From Nigrospora sphaerica (lineage: Eukaryota > Ascomycota > Sordariomycetes > Amphisphaeriales > Apiosporaceae), in NCBI GenBank assembly GCA_018287875.1, contig JAGVVL010000002.1:7254001-7318000 (forward strand): 64,000 nt of DNA. Reading direction: 5' to 3'. The notes under the pieces were generated by a model that was not told where the DNA came from, searched no databases, and saw only the letters and a program-made list of their open reading frames with translations. Position numbers and translations under genes: made by a program. Below are positions 11,844 through 22,229 of the stretch, in pieces. Within the stretch, counting starts at the first letter, position 1; every line of letters starts with the position of its first letter.

Positions 11844-12917
11844 CTACTTGCTTCTCGACATGAGGAAGAGGATCTGGGGCACCAAAAGGAGACCGAAGGC
11901 AAAGTAGAGGGCCATGCCAACGGCAAAAACCTTGACGTACAGCTTGACGAGACGAATCCACGAAGCCCGGGAGAAGGTCTCCCAGGCGTCCTTCACGGTG
12001 ACGTAGCCACGGCCGCCGATTATGGCGGGCTCGAGCTTGCCCTGGAAAGAGCGGTCGAAGGGCACAATCGTCTCGTCATCTTCGGGAAGCAGGGAGGCCT
12101 GGCAGCGGGTAAGGACGACGTGGGCCGGGATGGTCAAGAAGACAGTGATGAGGATGCTGGTGATGATGACAATGAGGCCCTTCCAGCTGTCGCCGTCGCG
12201 GGGGGTGGGGATCTCGTTGGGCTTGCTGGGGTCCCAGGTAGTCATGTGCATCAAGCGGGCCAGGAACCGGGGGAAGGCGCTCTGGATCTCGATGACGGCG
12301 AAGTAGATGCAGGTGGGCAGTGCGGTAGCCTTGAAGGCCGTGTTGTAGTTGGGCAGGCGCTGCCAGAAACGCTTGGGCGAGGGGGCCGAAATGACAATGT
12401 GCAGCCAGGCTGTGTAGAGGTGCGCCAGCGCCAGGGCCGAGATCAGGGCGGCGGCGATCCGGGGGACGAAGGGCACGGCGCCAACGATGCCGTAGACAAA
12501 CAGGACGCTCACGGTCAGGGCCACGTAGCAGGCCAGACCGCGGAAGTAGGAGCGCCAACCAGCGACGGCACGGATGGCGCGGTCGGTGTCGCGGAGGCTG
12601 GCCGTAATTTGGCGCGTCTGGACACCCCGGGCGGCCTCATCGGCGTGGGGCGCAGCATCATCGACGACGGACTGGCCGTCGTCGTTCAGCGAGACGGGGT
12701 CATAGGCCGGCGGCGCCGGGTCCTCGATCATGGCCAAGACAGGGAATAGGTTGTTCAGCGTGTAGCCGACGTAGATCAGCACGGGGATGACGATGACCCA
12801 ATCCAGCAGGACGAGGCCAAAGGCCCAGCCGGGGACGTTGATAACAGGGGCATCGCCGCCATCCTGCGCCTGCGCGACGGCCCGCTTGTAGACAGCGGAG
12901 GCGACCTCGCGATACAT
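11844..12917 (-). CDS. Polytopic membrane protein, conserved-looking, function unknown
   Basis: This is a single-exon gene of 357 residues with five or six predicted membrane spans: about residues 29-52 (FGLVLLDWVIVIPVLIYVG), 128-150, 152-178, possibly 195-212, 245-270 and 318-350. A soluble acidic loop between the first two spans contains a PPAY motif, which in fungi can recruit Rsp5/Nedd4-type ubiquitin ligases through arrestin-related adaptors or directly. The C terminus is short and basic (MSRSK). The frame is intact, with a good start context (ATACATGG read from the other strand), and has strong coding composition. I do not recognise a named family, so function is open; membrane location follows from hydropathy alone. 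Confidence 0.8.
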   Translation of the reverse strand: MYREVASAVYKRAVAQAQDGGDAPVINVPGWAFGLVLLDWVIVIPVLIYVGYTLNNLFPVLAMIEDPAPPAYDPVSLNDDGQSVVDDAAPHADEAARGVQTRQITASLRDTDRAIRAVAGWRSYFRGLACYVALTVSVLFVYGIVGAVPFVPRIAAALISALALAHLYTAWLHIVISAPSPKRFWQRLPNYNTAFKATALPTCIYFAVIEIQSAFPRFLARLMHMTTWDPSKPNEIPTPRDGDSWKGLIVIITSILITVFLTIPAHVVLTRCQASLLPEDDETIVPFDRSFQGKLEPAIIGGRGYVTVKDAWETFSRASWIRLVKLYVKVFAVGMALYFAFGLLLVPQILFLMSRSK

Positions 12918-14329
12918 GGTGGATGGCCTCAGTCACGGGAAATGACAAAATGTTGGGAGACTTCAATGAACGGACACAGGTAGACAACTGTCTTGAGATG
13001 GACGTGGAGGAATCAAGAAATAAAGAATTGGAACGTGGAGGCAAAGGATACCGGAATGTGAAGAACAGCCGGCGCAGCCTTTTAGGAAGGAAGCGAAGGA
13101 TCCAGGCGGGCTAGGCAACCGCGCTGATGGGCAGCGCTGGTGCTCCGCCTCCTTATGCGTCGCTCCGTATTGCCGCTGAGCCGCTGTCCACCACCCTACG
13201 TCTGGATGCAGGCGCCGCCGTCGCCCGATGCAGGAAACGGCGCCAAGGCTGACAAGGGGGTCCCCGGTCGCAGCCGACCTGTGATGTACTTCGTATATTC
13301 AGGCGAAGCGCCTGATGCTTTGGATGGACTTTGTACTTGTAACCCGACGGTGTGGCCATGGCATGGATGGAAGCTCGGCAAAAGCCAACGGACGGGCTGT
13401 ACTGTGGAAAGCACCTAAAATCGTATCCACTACACGAGCATCCCAGACACAAGTGTGGCCTATTGAGGAGGAAGCAACGTTCATATAGATGTATGCCCCA
13501 GGAAGGGGGCGCTGCGCACGTCTTTAGCCCCAAGGTTTCCAAAACCGCCCGTACAGTACGATCAATCAGGCGATAAGACCCTGCCCAGGCGAGACTCCCG
13601 GTTGCAGGTGGAGTGAGGTGGTTCGGGCCGGACGTGCCAGAGCTCATCTACTACGGAAAAGGGACCCCGATCTTCCTGGTCATCTGTCCGTGGCCACGCT
13701 CTAACACGCTCGGGATGCGGTCTGCGGGTCGCTAACTACTGCGACGCAATCAACGGATTTCTTGTCCCTGAAACGCAGCCAAACCGCCGGCTTTCCCCAA
13801 GGTAGATGGTAACAGAAAAGGCCGAGAGCCTCGGAGGTTTCGCACGAAGCCACCGCTCCCAACCTTGGTGCATTGCGGCTCCGGTTAGCGTACTATACGG
13901 GCGTGCCTTCTACTTACATGAGAAGGGTAAGTGCCTACGTCTAAGTTAAGTCAATAAGAAGTACCTAAAAGAGAGCCCAAGCCGGGACCGCATAAAGCCC
14001 AGGCATAATACCTACGAGTTGTCAGTGGTTCAGGCTTCAATTTACCTATAATAGTGTTCATCTTTCCATGAATCTTGACCGTGAAGCCCAGAAGGAGTGG
14101 GTAAAATAGGACCATGGACTCCAGATGGGCCTGCATGGAAGCAAACCGGGGGTGCGGGCACATGCACATTCGTTCGCCCCACCAAACATGCACATCTATC
14201 ATTCGGTACCCAACTCTGGTGATTAGTACACATCTAGTATTCATATCACCCCATGCGAGACCTCTGCCACATCCGTACCTTCATAGTCTATTCGCTCTGC
14301 CATATAGCGACCTCAGCGTTTGTCAAGCC
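12918..14329. other. Divergent promoter region
   Basis: This 1.4-kb region lies between the membrane-protein gene (-) and PPM1 (+). It carries only chance ORFs, the longest 164 codons on the minus strand with no protein-like segments. No tRNA or repeat was recognised. Confidence 0.4.
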
Positions 14330-15507
14330 ATGTCAACACCTTCCATACCGAATCTCCTCTCCCTGAGAGGATCGAGAGGCGGTGGCCGTGGTCGGGGCCG
14401 CAGCCGCGGCGGCCCTGGCTCCTCCGTCTCGTCACAGAGCCATGACGCAATCATCCAGGGGACCGACACTGATGCTTCCGTCTCGCGGCTCAGCGCCGTC
14501 GATCTCGGCTATCTGCGGGACCCCTTTGCCGCCTATTTCGTGCAGAACCAGATGGGGCCCCCGACCCGGAGACTGCCCATCATCAACCGAGGTGAGAGCC
14601 ACGGGACGTGACGCCCGTGAACCACGGTGACGGAGACCGTGTCCCCCCTTCCCCCTTCCCTGCCCGTCTTCGCCGCGGCGAGTGCTGAGGCCAAGCCACA
14701 GGCACCTACGCGCGGACGATGGCCCTGGACCGTCTGATCGACGCCTTTGTGTTTGACGGCTCGGGCGCGACGAAGCAGATCGTCTCGCTGGGCGCGGGGA
14801 CGGACACGCGCTGTCTCCGCCTGTTTTCCCGGCCGGGCCTGCCCGCGCTCGTCTACCACGAGGTGGACTTCCCCGCCGTGGCGGCCAAGAAGCTGCAGAC
14901 GGTCCAGGCCCAGCCCGCCCTGCGCTCCGTCCTCGGGAACCCCCAGCCGCGGCGCGACGGGTCCTCGTGGGGCAGCGCCGACCTGCCCGACGGCTGCGAG
15001 TACTGGTGCCACGGCGTGGACCTGCGCGACCTGGCCCGGCCCGACGCGGCCGCCCTGCCCGGCCTCCGGGCTGATGTGCCCACGCTGCTTGTCTCCGAGT
15101 GCTGCTTGTGCTACCTCGAGACGGCGGCCGCCAAGGCGGTGCTGGGCCATTTCGCCGCGAGGCTCCCGCACCTGTCCATCATCCTATACGAGCCGGTGAG
15201 GCCGGATGACCCCTTCGGCAGACAGATGGTGGCCAACCTAGCGGCTCGGAGGATAAGAATGCCCAGCTTGGAAGTCTACAAAGAGCCAGCGGACCAGGAT
15301 GCTCGCCTGCATGAGGCTGGCTTCGAGAACGTGAGGAAACTGACGGTGGAGGACATATGGAAAACTTGGGTCCCGGCCGAAGAAAAGGAGCGGGTGGACC
15401 AGTTGGAAGGCCTGGATGAGGTAGAAGAATGGAACCTGCTGGCAAGTCACTATATTGTCGCATGGGGCTGGAGAGGGGTGGGGTTCGATACGTGGGCGAC
15501 TATATAG
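14330..15507 (+). CDS. PPM1: Leucine carboxyl methyltransferase 1 (PP2A methyltransferase)
   Basis: PPM1/LCMT1 uses S-adenosylmethionine to methylate the C-terminal leucine of the PP2A catalytic subunit, which controls assembly with B-type regulatory subunits. Two exons, 14330-14591 and 14702-15507, flank a 110-bp intron (donor GTGAGA, acceptor CACAG) and encode 355 residues, near the family's usual size. The N terminus has an Arg/Gly-rich insert ([13 protein letters not shown]) before the conserved [13 protein letters not shown] region. Exon 2 begins with the TYARTMALD motif; [15 protein letters not shown] is SAM motif I, YHEVDFP follows, and SECCLCYLE is the conserved acidic/Cys segment of LCMTs. 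The start was chosen at the Met of MSTPSIPN; the longer upstream frame has no protein character. Confidence 0.95.
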
Positions 15508-15908
15508 CTCAAGGAGGGTGGCTCACCTACCCAGCCAACCCATCTTACATACCATAATCATTAACCCGAGCCACGGTGGGCCGGTAAAAGGTACTTTCGA
15601 TCTAATGCTTCGCTAATGATGGCATTACACCAGTTCGCCTTGATAGTAAAGCGCCACGCGACGCCGGCGCAGCATACAAGTGTATGAAAAAAATGGAAAT
15701 GTCTGCTCCCTTTGATGATGCTGTGAGCCCATAGCATGTTAGTGGAAAGTTACCACTGCGCCTGCACCTCTCCCAGCAACGCCAATTCTATGGGGTATTG
15801 TCCGCCCGCAGTAACGCCTGAAATTCAACCCGTGCGAGCCTCACATTTCTCAGCAGGCCCGTGACCTAGTGACCTCCAAAGGTATCCAGAAGGTGGTGCT
15901 GGTGGTAT
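15508..15908. other. Convergent intergenic region
   Basis: This 401-bp spacer is shared by the 3' ends of PPM1 (+) and SPT3 (-). No gene, repeat or clear terminator element was recognised. Confidence 0.4.
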
Positions 15909-16877
15909 TTAGAATAACTTCAGGTTGGTCCGTTGCTGCAGCTTGGTTCCGTTCAGCATAGCTCTGGACTTCTTCGGTCTTGTCTGCAGTCGCCGGAAAG
16001 CCTCTTGAATGTGTCTGGATTCCACGGGAGTTTTGCCCTCACTCGGCGGGTCAAACAGGCCCTGCGCTAGCTTGCGCTTTTTGGTGCCGGGGTTCTCGCC
16101 GCCGCTGCGCTCTTTCCAGAGGTCTTCCTGCTCCTTGATTTTGAGAGCCTCTTCGGTCAGGGTCTGCACCATTTCGAACGTCAAGAAACCGAGTATGTCG
16201 ACAATATCGTCCGAGGGTTTGCCGTCCGTCACAATACCGAAGCCGGCCCACTCGCGGAAACGCTTTCCCTTACGGTAGGTGAAGGACGCCTGGCGGTACT
16301 CGGACCAGGTAACGTACTCCTCCTTGGTCATGGCCTTGGTGCGTTCGTCGGCCTTGCGCAGGCGCTGCAGCGTGATGACGTTCATCTCCTCCTCCTCTTC
16401 GTCTTCTTCGTCGTCGCGCTCCGGGACCTCTTGGCTGTAGAAACTGGACGGCTCCCAGGGCAGCTTGACCTTGGCCTTCTTGTTCTTCTTGGTCGCCTCC
16501 TCGACCACGGGGCCGCCCGGCATGCCTCCCACGACGGGACCGCCGGCCTCGTCGCCGACGCCGACGTCGACCTCACCGCCCTTCTCGTCCGAGTCCCGCG
16601 CGTTCTTGCGCACGTCTTTCCAACTAAGAAAGGTGCGAAGCCGCGAGACCTTGGGCGCGTCGTCGCGGATCTGGAAGATCAGGTCATTGATAGTGATGGC
16701 GCGAGCGCCGCGACGGGCAGCGAGCTCGGTGCAGCTGCGCAACATCTCGACGACTTGTTGACGGACGATCTCCTCAATCATCGTGGTTGTCTCGATCGAG
16801 GGCTCTCCCGTCTCGCCCGAGACGTACATCATCTGCTGGATCTCCTGGCGGTATTTATGCTGTTTGGAGTCCGCCAT
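15909..16877 (-). CDS. SPT3: SAGA complex subunit Spt3
   Basis: Spt3 is a histone-fold subunit of the SAGA coactivator that contacts TBP at promoters. The gene is a single exon of 322 residues. The N-terminal histone fold (about residues 1-95: [14 protein letters not shown], then [16 protein letters not shown], then [17 protein letters not shown]) is the TFIID-18/Spt3 type. The second histone-fold half lies further on, around [18 protein letters not shown] and the [16 protein letters not shown] segment. An acidic run ([10 protein letters not shown]) separates the halves. The C-terminal tail contains the expected I-Q-E-A-F-R-R-L-Q motif. The start [11 protein letters not shown] lies in a good context. 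The neighbour in divergent orientation is RAD6. Confidence 0.95.
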   Translation of the reverse strand: MADSKQHKYRQEIQQMMYVSGETGEPSIETTTMIEEIVRQQVVEMLRSCTELAARRGARAITINDLIFQIRDDAPKVSRLRTFLSWKDVRKNARDSDEKGGEVDVGVGDEAGGPVVGGMPGGPVVEEATKKNKKAKVKLPWEPSSFYSQEVPERDDEEDEEEEEMNVITLQRLRKADERTKAMTKEEYVTWSEYRQASFTYRKGKRFREWAGFGIVTDGKPSDDIVDILGFLTFEMVQTLTEEALKIKEQEDLWKERSGGENPGTKKRKLAQGLFDPPSEGKTPVESRHIQEAFRRLQTRPKKSRAMLNGTKLQQRTNLKLF

Positions 16878-19391
16878 GGTGGGCGATGGTGCTGTGGCGG
16901 ACGGCCGAGTGGCTGGATCGTCGCTGTCTGGGCGTGAATTGACTGCCGCGAGGACGTCGTAGGGCGGCGAGCGAGGACGGAGCCGATATATCTATGGACC
17001 AAAATGCATATAGATAGAGCGCGGGAGATCAAAGGAGAGAGAGATTAATCGTGCATTCAGTAAAAGATGGATACTTGCCGAGGGATGTCATGGGTGTGTT
17101 ATGTTCGGTAGGTACGGTGGGCAGTTTAGCTGAACACTCGGACCCCAGAGCCCCAGATTCCATCTAGAGCACTGAAGTACCGCATAGGTTAAAGCACTTG
17201 TCCGTATTAGGCGAATTCAAGTACATAACCCAACCTAGAATGACCCTAACATCCACGCATACGTGCCATCCATACCTACAGTACCTACCGTGGACATATT
17301 TATACAACCTGCCAGCTGGACAGGCCTTAACCTCACTTACTACAATCAATATCATACATACATTAGTAGGTACATACTTTACGTGTGTTTCCTCCTCATC
17401 TATCCACTCAGAGTTTCCGAAACCGAGTGTCATGTTCAAGCTCCTAAATCCGTGCTGGATGCTTTTCTTTCTTAGCGTAATCAACATGGCCTTTGGATGA
17501 CCGTATGTATCGCAGAGCCAGCACTGGAGAGAAAATGGCATATTGCCCGATTATGCCGGAATTCCTCATCAGAACCACAAAATACTGCTTCCATAGCTGG
17601 CTGCCGCGATCCAAGTTAAGAGAGGCGAGTGGCAGTTCGCCTCGGCGCCGATCGACTTCCATGCATCCTCGCTCTTTTGGCGAGAGAGCTCTCGGGTTCC
17701 TCTTGCTTCCTGAACAAGCAGACACGGTGAGGCGTCCGCGCGCAGCCATGGTATAAAAGCACTTTACAATAAGGCCAGATACATAGGACTAGACCGTTTT
17801 ATTGGGTTCGCAATAGGCCCGAAGGCAATCAAGCTATATGCCCCAGTTTGCGGAATGGCAGGTACTGTTTTGGCTCCCTTCTTACTGCCTTTTTCCCGCC
17901 TCGAAACACACTATATATAGGGGCTACTTAAAGCTATCAAATGGGTAGTAGAATAACACCTCGTCATCAAACATGGTCCAGTATCTCGCGTGGTCTTATC
18001 GCAGCGAATCCCCAACGGTAGTTTACGGCTGTGCTATACGCAGCACCGAGGGGATTCCTTTTCTCCGTAACCGGCGGGCTTGTGATATGAGTTTAGCGAA
18101 TTGTCGAGGAGAGCCGAGGCACAGCCGAGGATTTAGGAGAAAGAGAGAGGCGGATGGGGGCATATAGAGCCACACCATCTTTTGGGGCATGGGAAGTGGA
18201 CCAGGCCCGGTCGAAGGGCCTCGACAACTGGGGCAGTACGGCAATATCCGGCTTACAGACACGTGAGGCCGAGTCGAAGCCAATATGTGGCGCATCTTCT
18301 GGAACGGATAAAACCTTGGTGGACGAGGGGAATGATTGCGAAATATGGTCCATGGTAAACCATCCCGCACTGAAAAAGTTACAGACATGGATCCCGATTC
18401 TTTGACGACCTGGGGGTAGATAAGATACCTATGCCTATATCACTTGCGGAGTGTACATGATGTACTTTGGAGAATTACGCATGGCGACGATAATGATGAT
18501 GCTGAAGTCAGTATTCACCTGGAAGAGGCCGCCGCAAGCGCCGTACTTATGCTGCATCACGGGGAACTGGGGGTATCATTGGTGGAATGGTATTGCTCAA
18601 ATACGAACGGCTGCTAAAGGAGGCCGAAATCGGCAGATGCCGGCGGCGATTTCAGGATAACAGTGACAAGGTTACCGCGCTCGTTGCCACCCGCAAAGCA
18701 GGCACGAGGCAGCGTTCTAGAGTGCGTTTCATCCGACTCCGCTAGGGAGAAAATAAAAGCCGAACGACTTAGGTACTAGACGGGAATTACATTCAACAAG
18801 AGCTTGAAACTGTAAGCATTTACTCCTCGTAGTCGGGTCTGATCCAGTATGCTGCCTACGGATCAACAGCACCAGACCCAACCGGTCCTGGGTTATACTT
18901 CTTCTGAAGATGGAACTGTCGTCGGCTGTTGGTGAAGCGCTGAACCAGGAGTGGTAAGTGATATACCAGAAACGGGCCCTGCAGAAGGTTGTATGCGTCG
19001 AGGTGGGGTAGGGGAAATAGGTAGGTCCACCGGCCTTGACGATCGGGGACAAGTACTCCGTAGTGGACGTACAATGGGGTTGGTTCCTGCCTTACATAAG
19101 CCACAACTCTCAGTTATCGATGCCGCGCTCCTCCCGTGCAGCCCGCGCCTACTAGTTGACGGGCATCGATCGGGTCGCTTGTGGTCTTGCTCGCATGGAC
19201 CTGTCTGCCTCTGACTGATCACTCGCCATTTGTCACCATTTGCCTCCAACTTGGCGTTTCCATTAACCTCGCGAATCTCGACTCCCGCCATTCATCTAAC
19301 CTCTCTCAGCTTCCTACCCCTCGTCTCTCCTGTCTCCTCCTACGGGCAACCTCACCAGACCACCGCCACCCGCCCTCGCTGCGCCGCCACC
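16878..19391. other. 2.5-kb divergent region between SPT3 and RAD6
   Basis: No gene is supported. Two TATA-like boxes occur, GTATAAAAG at 17751-17759 and CTATATATAGG near 17910-17920, the latter about 60 bp before an ATG at 17973 that opens only a 64-codon frame. Overlapping minus-strand ORFs of 125 and 101 codons (17164-17541 and 17444-17749) lack recognisable domains. The RAD6-proximal 150 bp are C/T-rich, as expected of a fungal leader. Confidence 0.4.
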
Positions 19392-20039
19392 ATGTCTACG
19401 GCAGCTCGACGTCGCTTGATGCGTGACTTTAAGGTATTCCGCCCGCCCGCCGTTCGCTCTGGACGCAATCTGACGATGGCTTCTTCAGCGCATGCAAACC
19501 GACCCTCCCGCCGGCGTCTCCGCATCTCCTGTGCCTGATAATGTCATGACCTGGTATGCTTCCGTCGTCCCACGCTGCCCAAGCCGCCCTTACCTGGAAC
19601 CCGACGGCTGATCTAACAACCCTTAGGAATGCCGTCATAATAGGACCCGCTGATACCCCCTTCGAAGATGGAACTTTCCGACTGGTGATGCACTTCGAGG
19701 AACAGTATCCTAACAAGCCGCCTGCCGTCAAGTTTATCAGCCAGATGTTCCACCCCAACGTCTATGCGACTGGCGAACTTTGCCTCGACATCCTCCAGAA
19801 CAGATGGAGCCCCACGTACGATGTCGCCGCTGTCCTGACCAGCATCCAGAGGTACACAACACGGTGTCCCACGTCGCGCTTTGTGGGCGATGGAAGCTGA
19901 CCGCGGAACCGCTAGTCTCCTGAACGACCCCAACACCGGCTCCCCTGCGAACGTCGAGGCTTCGAACCTGTACAAGGACAACAGGAAGGAATACACCAAG
20001 CGTGTGCGGGAAACGGTGGAGAAGAGCTGGGAGGACTAG
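19392..20039 (+). CDS. RAD6: Ubiquitin-conjugating enzyme E2, Rad6/Ubc2
   Basis: Rad6 is the E2 that, with Bre1, monoubiquitinates histone H2B and, with Rad18, ubiquitinates PCNA in post-replication repair; with Ubr1 it serves the N-end rule. Four exons, 19392-19433, 19489-19553, 19627-19851 and 19916-20039, give 151 residues, the length typical of filamentous ascomycete Rad6. Exon 1 encodes [14 protein letters not shown] and exon 2 starts RMQTDPPAG. The catalytic cysteine is residue 88 in GELCLDILQ, matching yeast Cys88, preceded by the HPN motif. The C terminus ends ETVEKSWED and lacks the long acidic tail of the budding-yeast protein. Introns are 55, 73 and 64 bp with normal junctions. Confidence 0.98.
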
Positions 20040-22229
20040 GTTGCGGCTGTACGCTCATTAGAGGACGCCCGCCTTCACCCCCCCGGTATTGTCGTGTGAA
20101 CTGGAGGGGAGCTGCGGCCGCAGTGGATGTAAGATAGAGAGTACGGTACCACATCGACTCCACCGCCTCGAGAACGACAGCGATGCGTAAGGACAGGGTT
20201 GACGAACGGGATGCATATATGACAAGGCTTCAGGCGTTTCGGCAGGTGGCGGTCAGGGCTAATGTTTTCTTTTACCGCTAAGAAGCGAACATGGAGAAAT
20301 GCTGCTTTCACACGGTTGACGGGGCGGAGCGCGCTTTGGCATTTTGATGATTACTTCGCAAATACCTAAGTATGCATGGCTAATGGAGTTTCTTGATAAC
20401 GTACCTGAATGTCCTGTACAGCCTCATCGCGTGCTACCCAGGTGAGTACTACTTTGGTATTTGGAGGGAGCTTCGACAAGGTGCTACTGTGTAGAAGGCC
20501 GTGGCTGCGGCATGGGACACACTCTATGGCAGCCTAGGAATCTCAGCATGTTCCTGGTTAGGTATCTACCTACCTATGTAGGTATGTATCGGGGTAGAAT
20601 GGGATTAAGAGCCGACAGCAGCCTGTGCATGATGACTTCCGTTCATCAATGGGTTTGACACCAGCCAAGCGTCGGGATTGGTGATGGACCTGCATGTATG
20701 TAAGAAGTATGTACATATGTATGTAAGTACATGAGCGCATCGGGGGGGAGGGGAGAGAACTGGAGGTGTGGCCCGGCATTGATGGGTAAATTGGACGCCA
20801 GAATGGGCCAATGGTTGGATTGACTACCCCTATGTGCTCCCATTCTAGCATCCATCTTGCCAGCGCACAACTGGGCCTTTAGACCGCACGTGTTTACATT
20901 CGGTGTAGGAGGTCTCGAGAGGTATGTATCCTCCCATGCCACGCCACGCCATGTCACGCGACTCGGCATGTACATATCGACTTGTCTCTATCCAGATGCC
21001 ATTGATTTAACGATTTCCGGTGCTACGTCGCACCGGGCTTCGACCAGGAAAGCGACACAACCTACAGGGCCTACCTATGGTATGGACGTCATGGACGCAG
21101 AGGAGGGTGTTGCATGCTTCTAATGTATCCCGCGCGATAGGTGTCCCTGCAGCAGCAATCATGTAGGTACACGAATAGGTAAGTAGGTACAATCTACTTG
21201 ACCTGCTTAGGAGATATGGCATGTACGAGACCCGATAGTGAGAAAGCAGCCCAAGCTGGGGCTGTCAGGGGTGGGGGCACCACTACGACGGGGTGGCACC
21301 AAGCGACAGTTCGTCGTTGCCGAAGCTCAAGGATCCAGGACTGCCTGTTATTATGAAGCGACATGTTTCGCGGGCCATGCGCGTGCTCATCTGTGCGTGT
21401 GTAATCCCGTGGCACACATGCATTATAATCATACTTGCTGTAGACTGGAAAGGACAGAGCGCTATTAGAAAGTGGGAAGCGGGTGGCTGAAGTTGAGGTC
21501 CCCCTTCCCCCTTCCCCTCTTCCCTCCCCCGTCGGGGCCCAAATCGATCGGATGCCCTACGTCCAAAATATCTCCTAGGCGGTATGGCATCAGTCTCATC
21601 CGTTCATTCCCGGGTAAAGGTTCGGGCGGCCGGGCGACCGGGCGCATGAGCCCCCGGGTGTCCTTTGTTTAAACCACGCACATCTATTACTTCCTCTCTC
21701 CCTCTCTTTGCAAGTCTACGATAGGGAGGAGGGTGGCTACGAACAGACAGACAGAAAGACTGCCTGACGGGGAGGGAGAGAAACGACCTAGGCGAGGAGT
21801 TCCCAACTTCTAAGATCCTGGCCCTGGGCCTGCAGCTGGCAACCAAAAAGTCAGCCCCACTCCCCCTCACCTCCTTCTCCAGCCATTCCGGCGAGTACGG
21901 CGGTACAGCGCGGTACATGGTGCTAACGGTCCCTGACAGCCCTGGGCGCCTGAGAGAGTAGCGGGCGCCTGCGTGGAAATCCCCATGCATGTCTTCAACC
22001 TCGATACCTACCAACATTCACAAAGCCACGCAAACCCAGCAACATCTTTAATGACCTTCTCGCCGGTCCATCGGCCGAGATAAGGGGTCCTGAATTCCGC
22101 CCTCCCTTTTTTTGTGACGCTGTCGCTTCCTCTCGCTGCACGCACGCCTTATGCTACTCGGGCTCCCAACCCCCGCGAGCACCCACTGACCGCTATCGCT
22201 GTTTTCCCACGTAGCGACAAATCAACATC
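20040..22229. other. Intergenic region with AGGTA/TACCT repeats, kinesin leader at right
   Basis: This 2.2-kb stretch has no supported gene. It carries short dispersed TACCTA/TAGGTA copies (clusters near 20557-20587 and 21160-21190), a GTATGTA-rich patch at about 20695-20731, and a C/T-rich tract near 21497-21533. The last 150 bp before the kinesin start are pyrimidine-rich and are probably its leader. Confidence 0.45.

Noticed and set aside
11820..12749. 309-codon plus-strand ORF
   Set aside because: It is a Gly/Asp/Val-rich antisense frame of the polytopic membrane-protein gene.
17164..17749. Overlapping 125- and 101-codon minus-strand ORFs, one with a strong start context
   Set aside because: No recognised domain, overlapping different frames and no splice pair that joins them convincingly.
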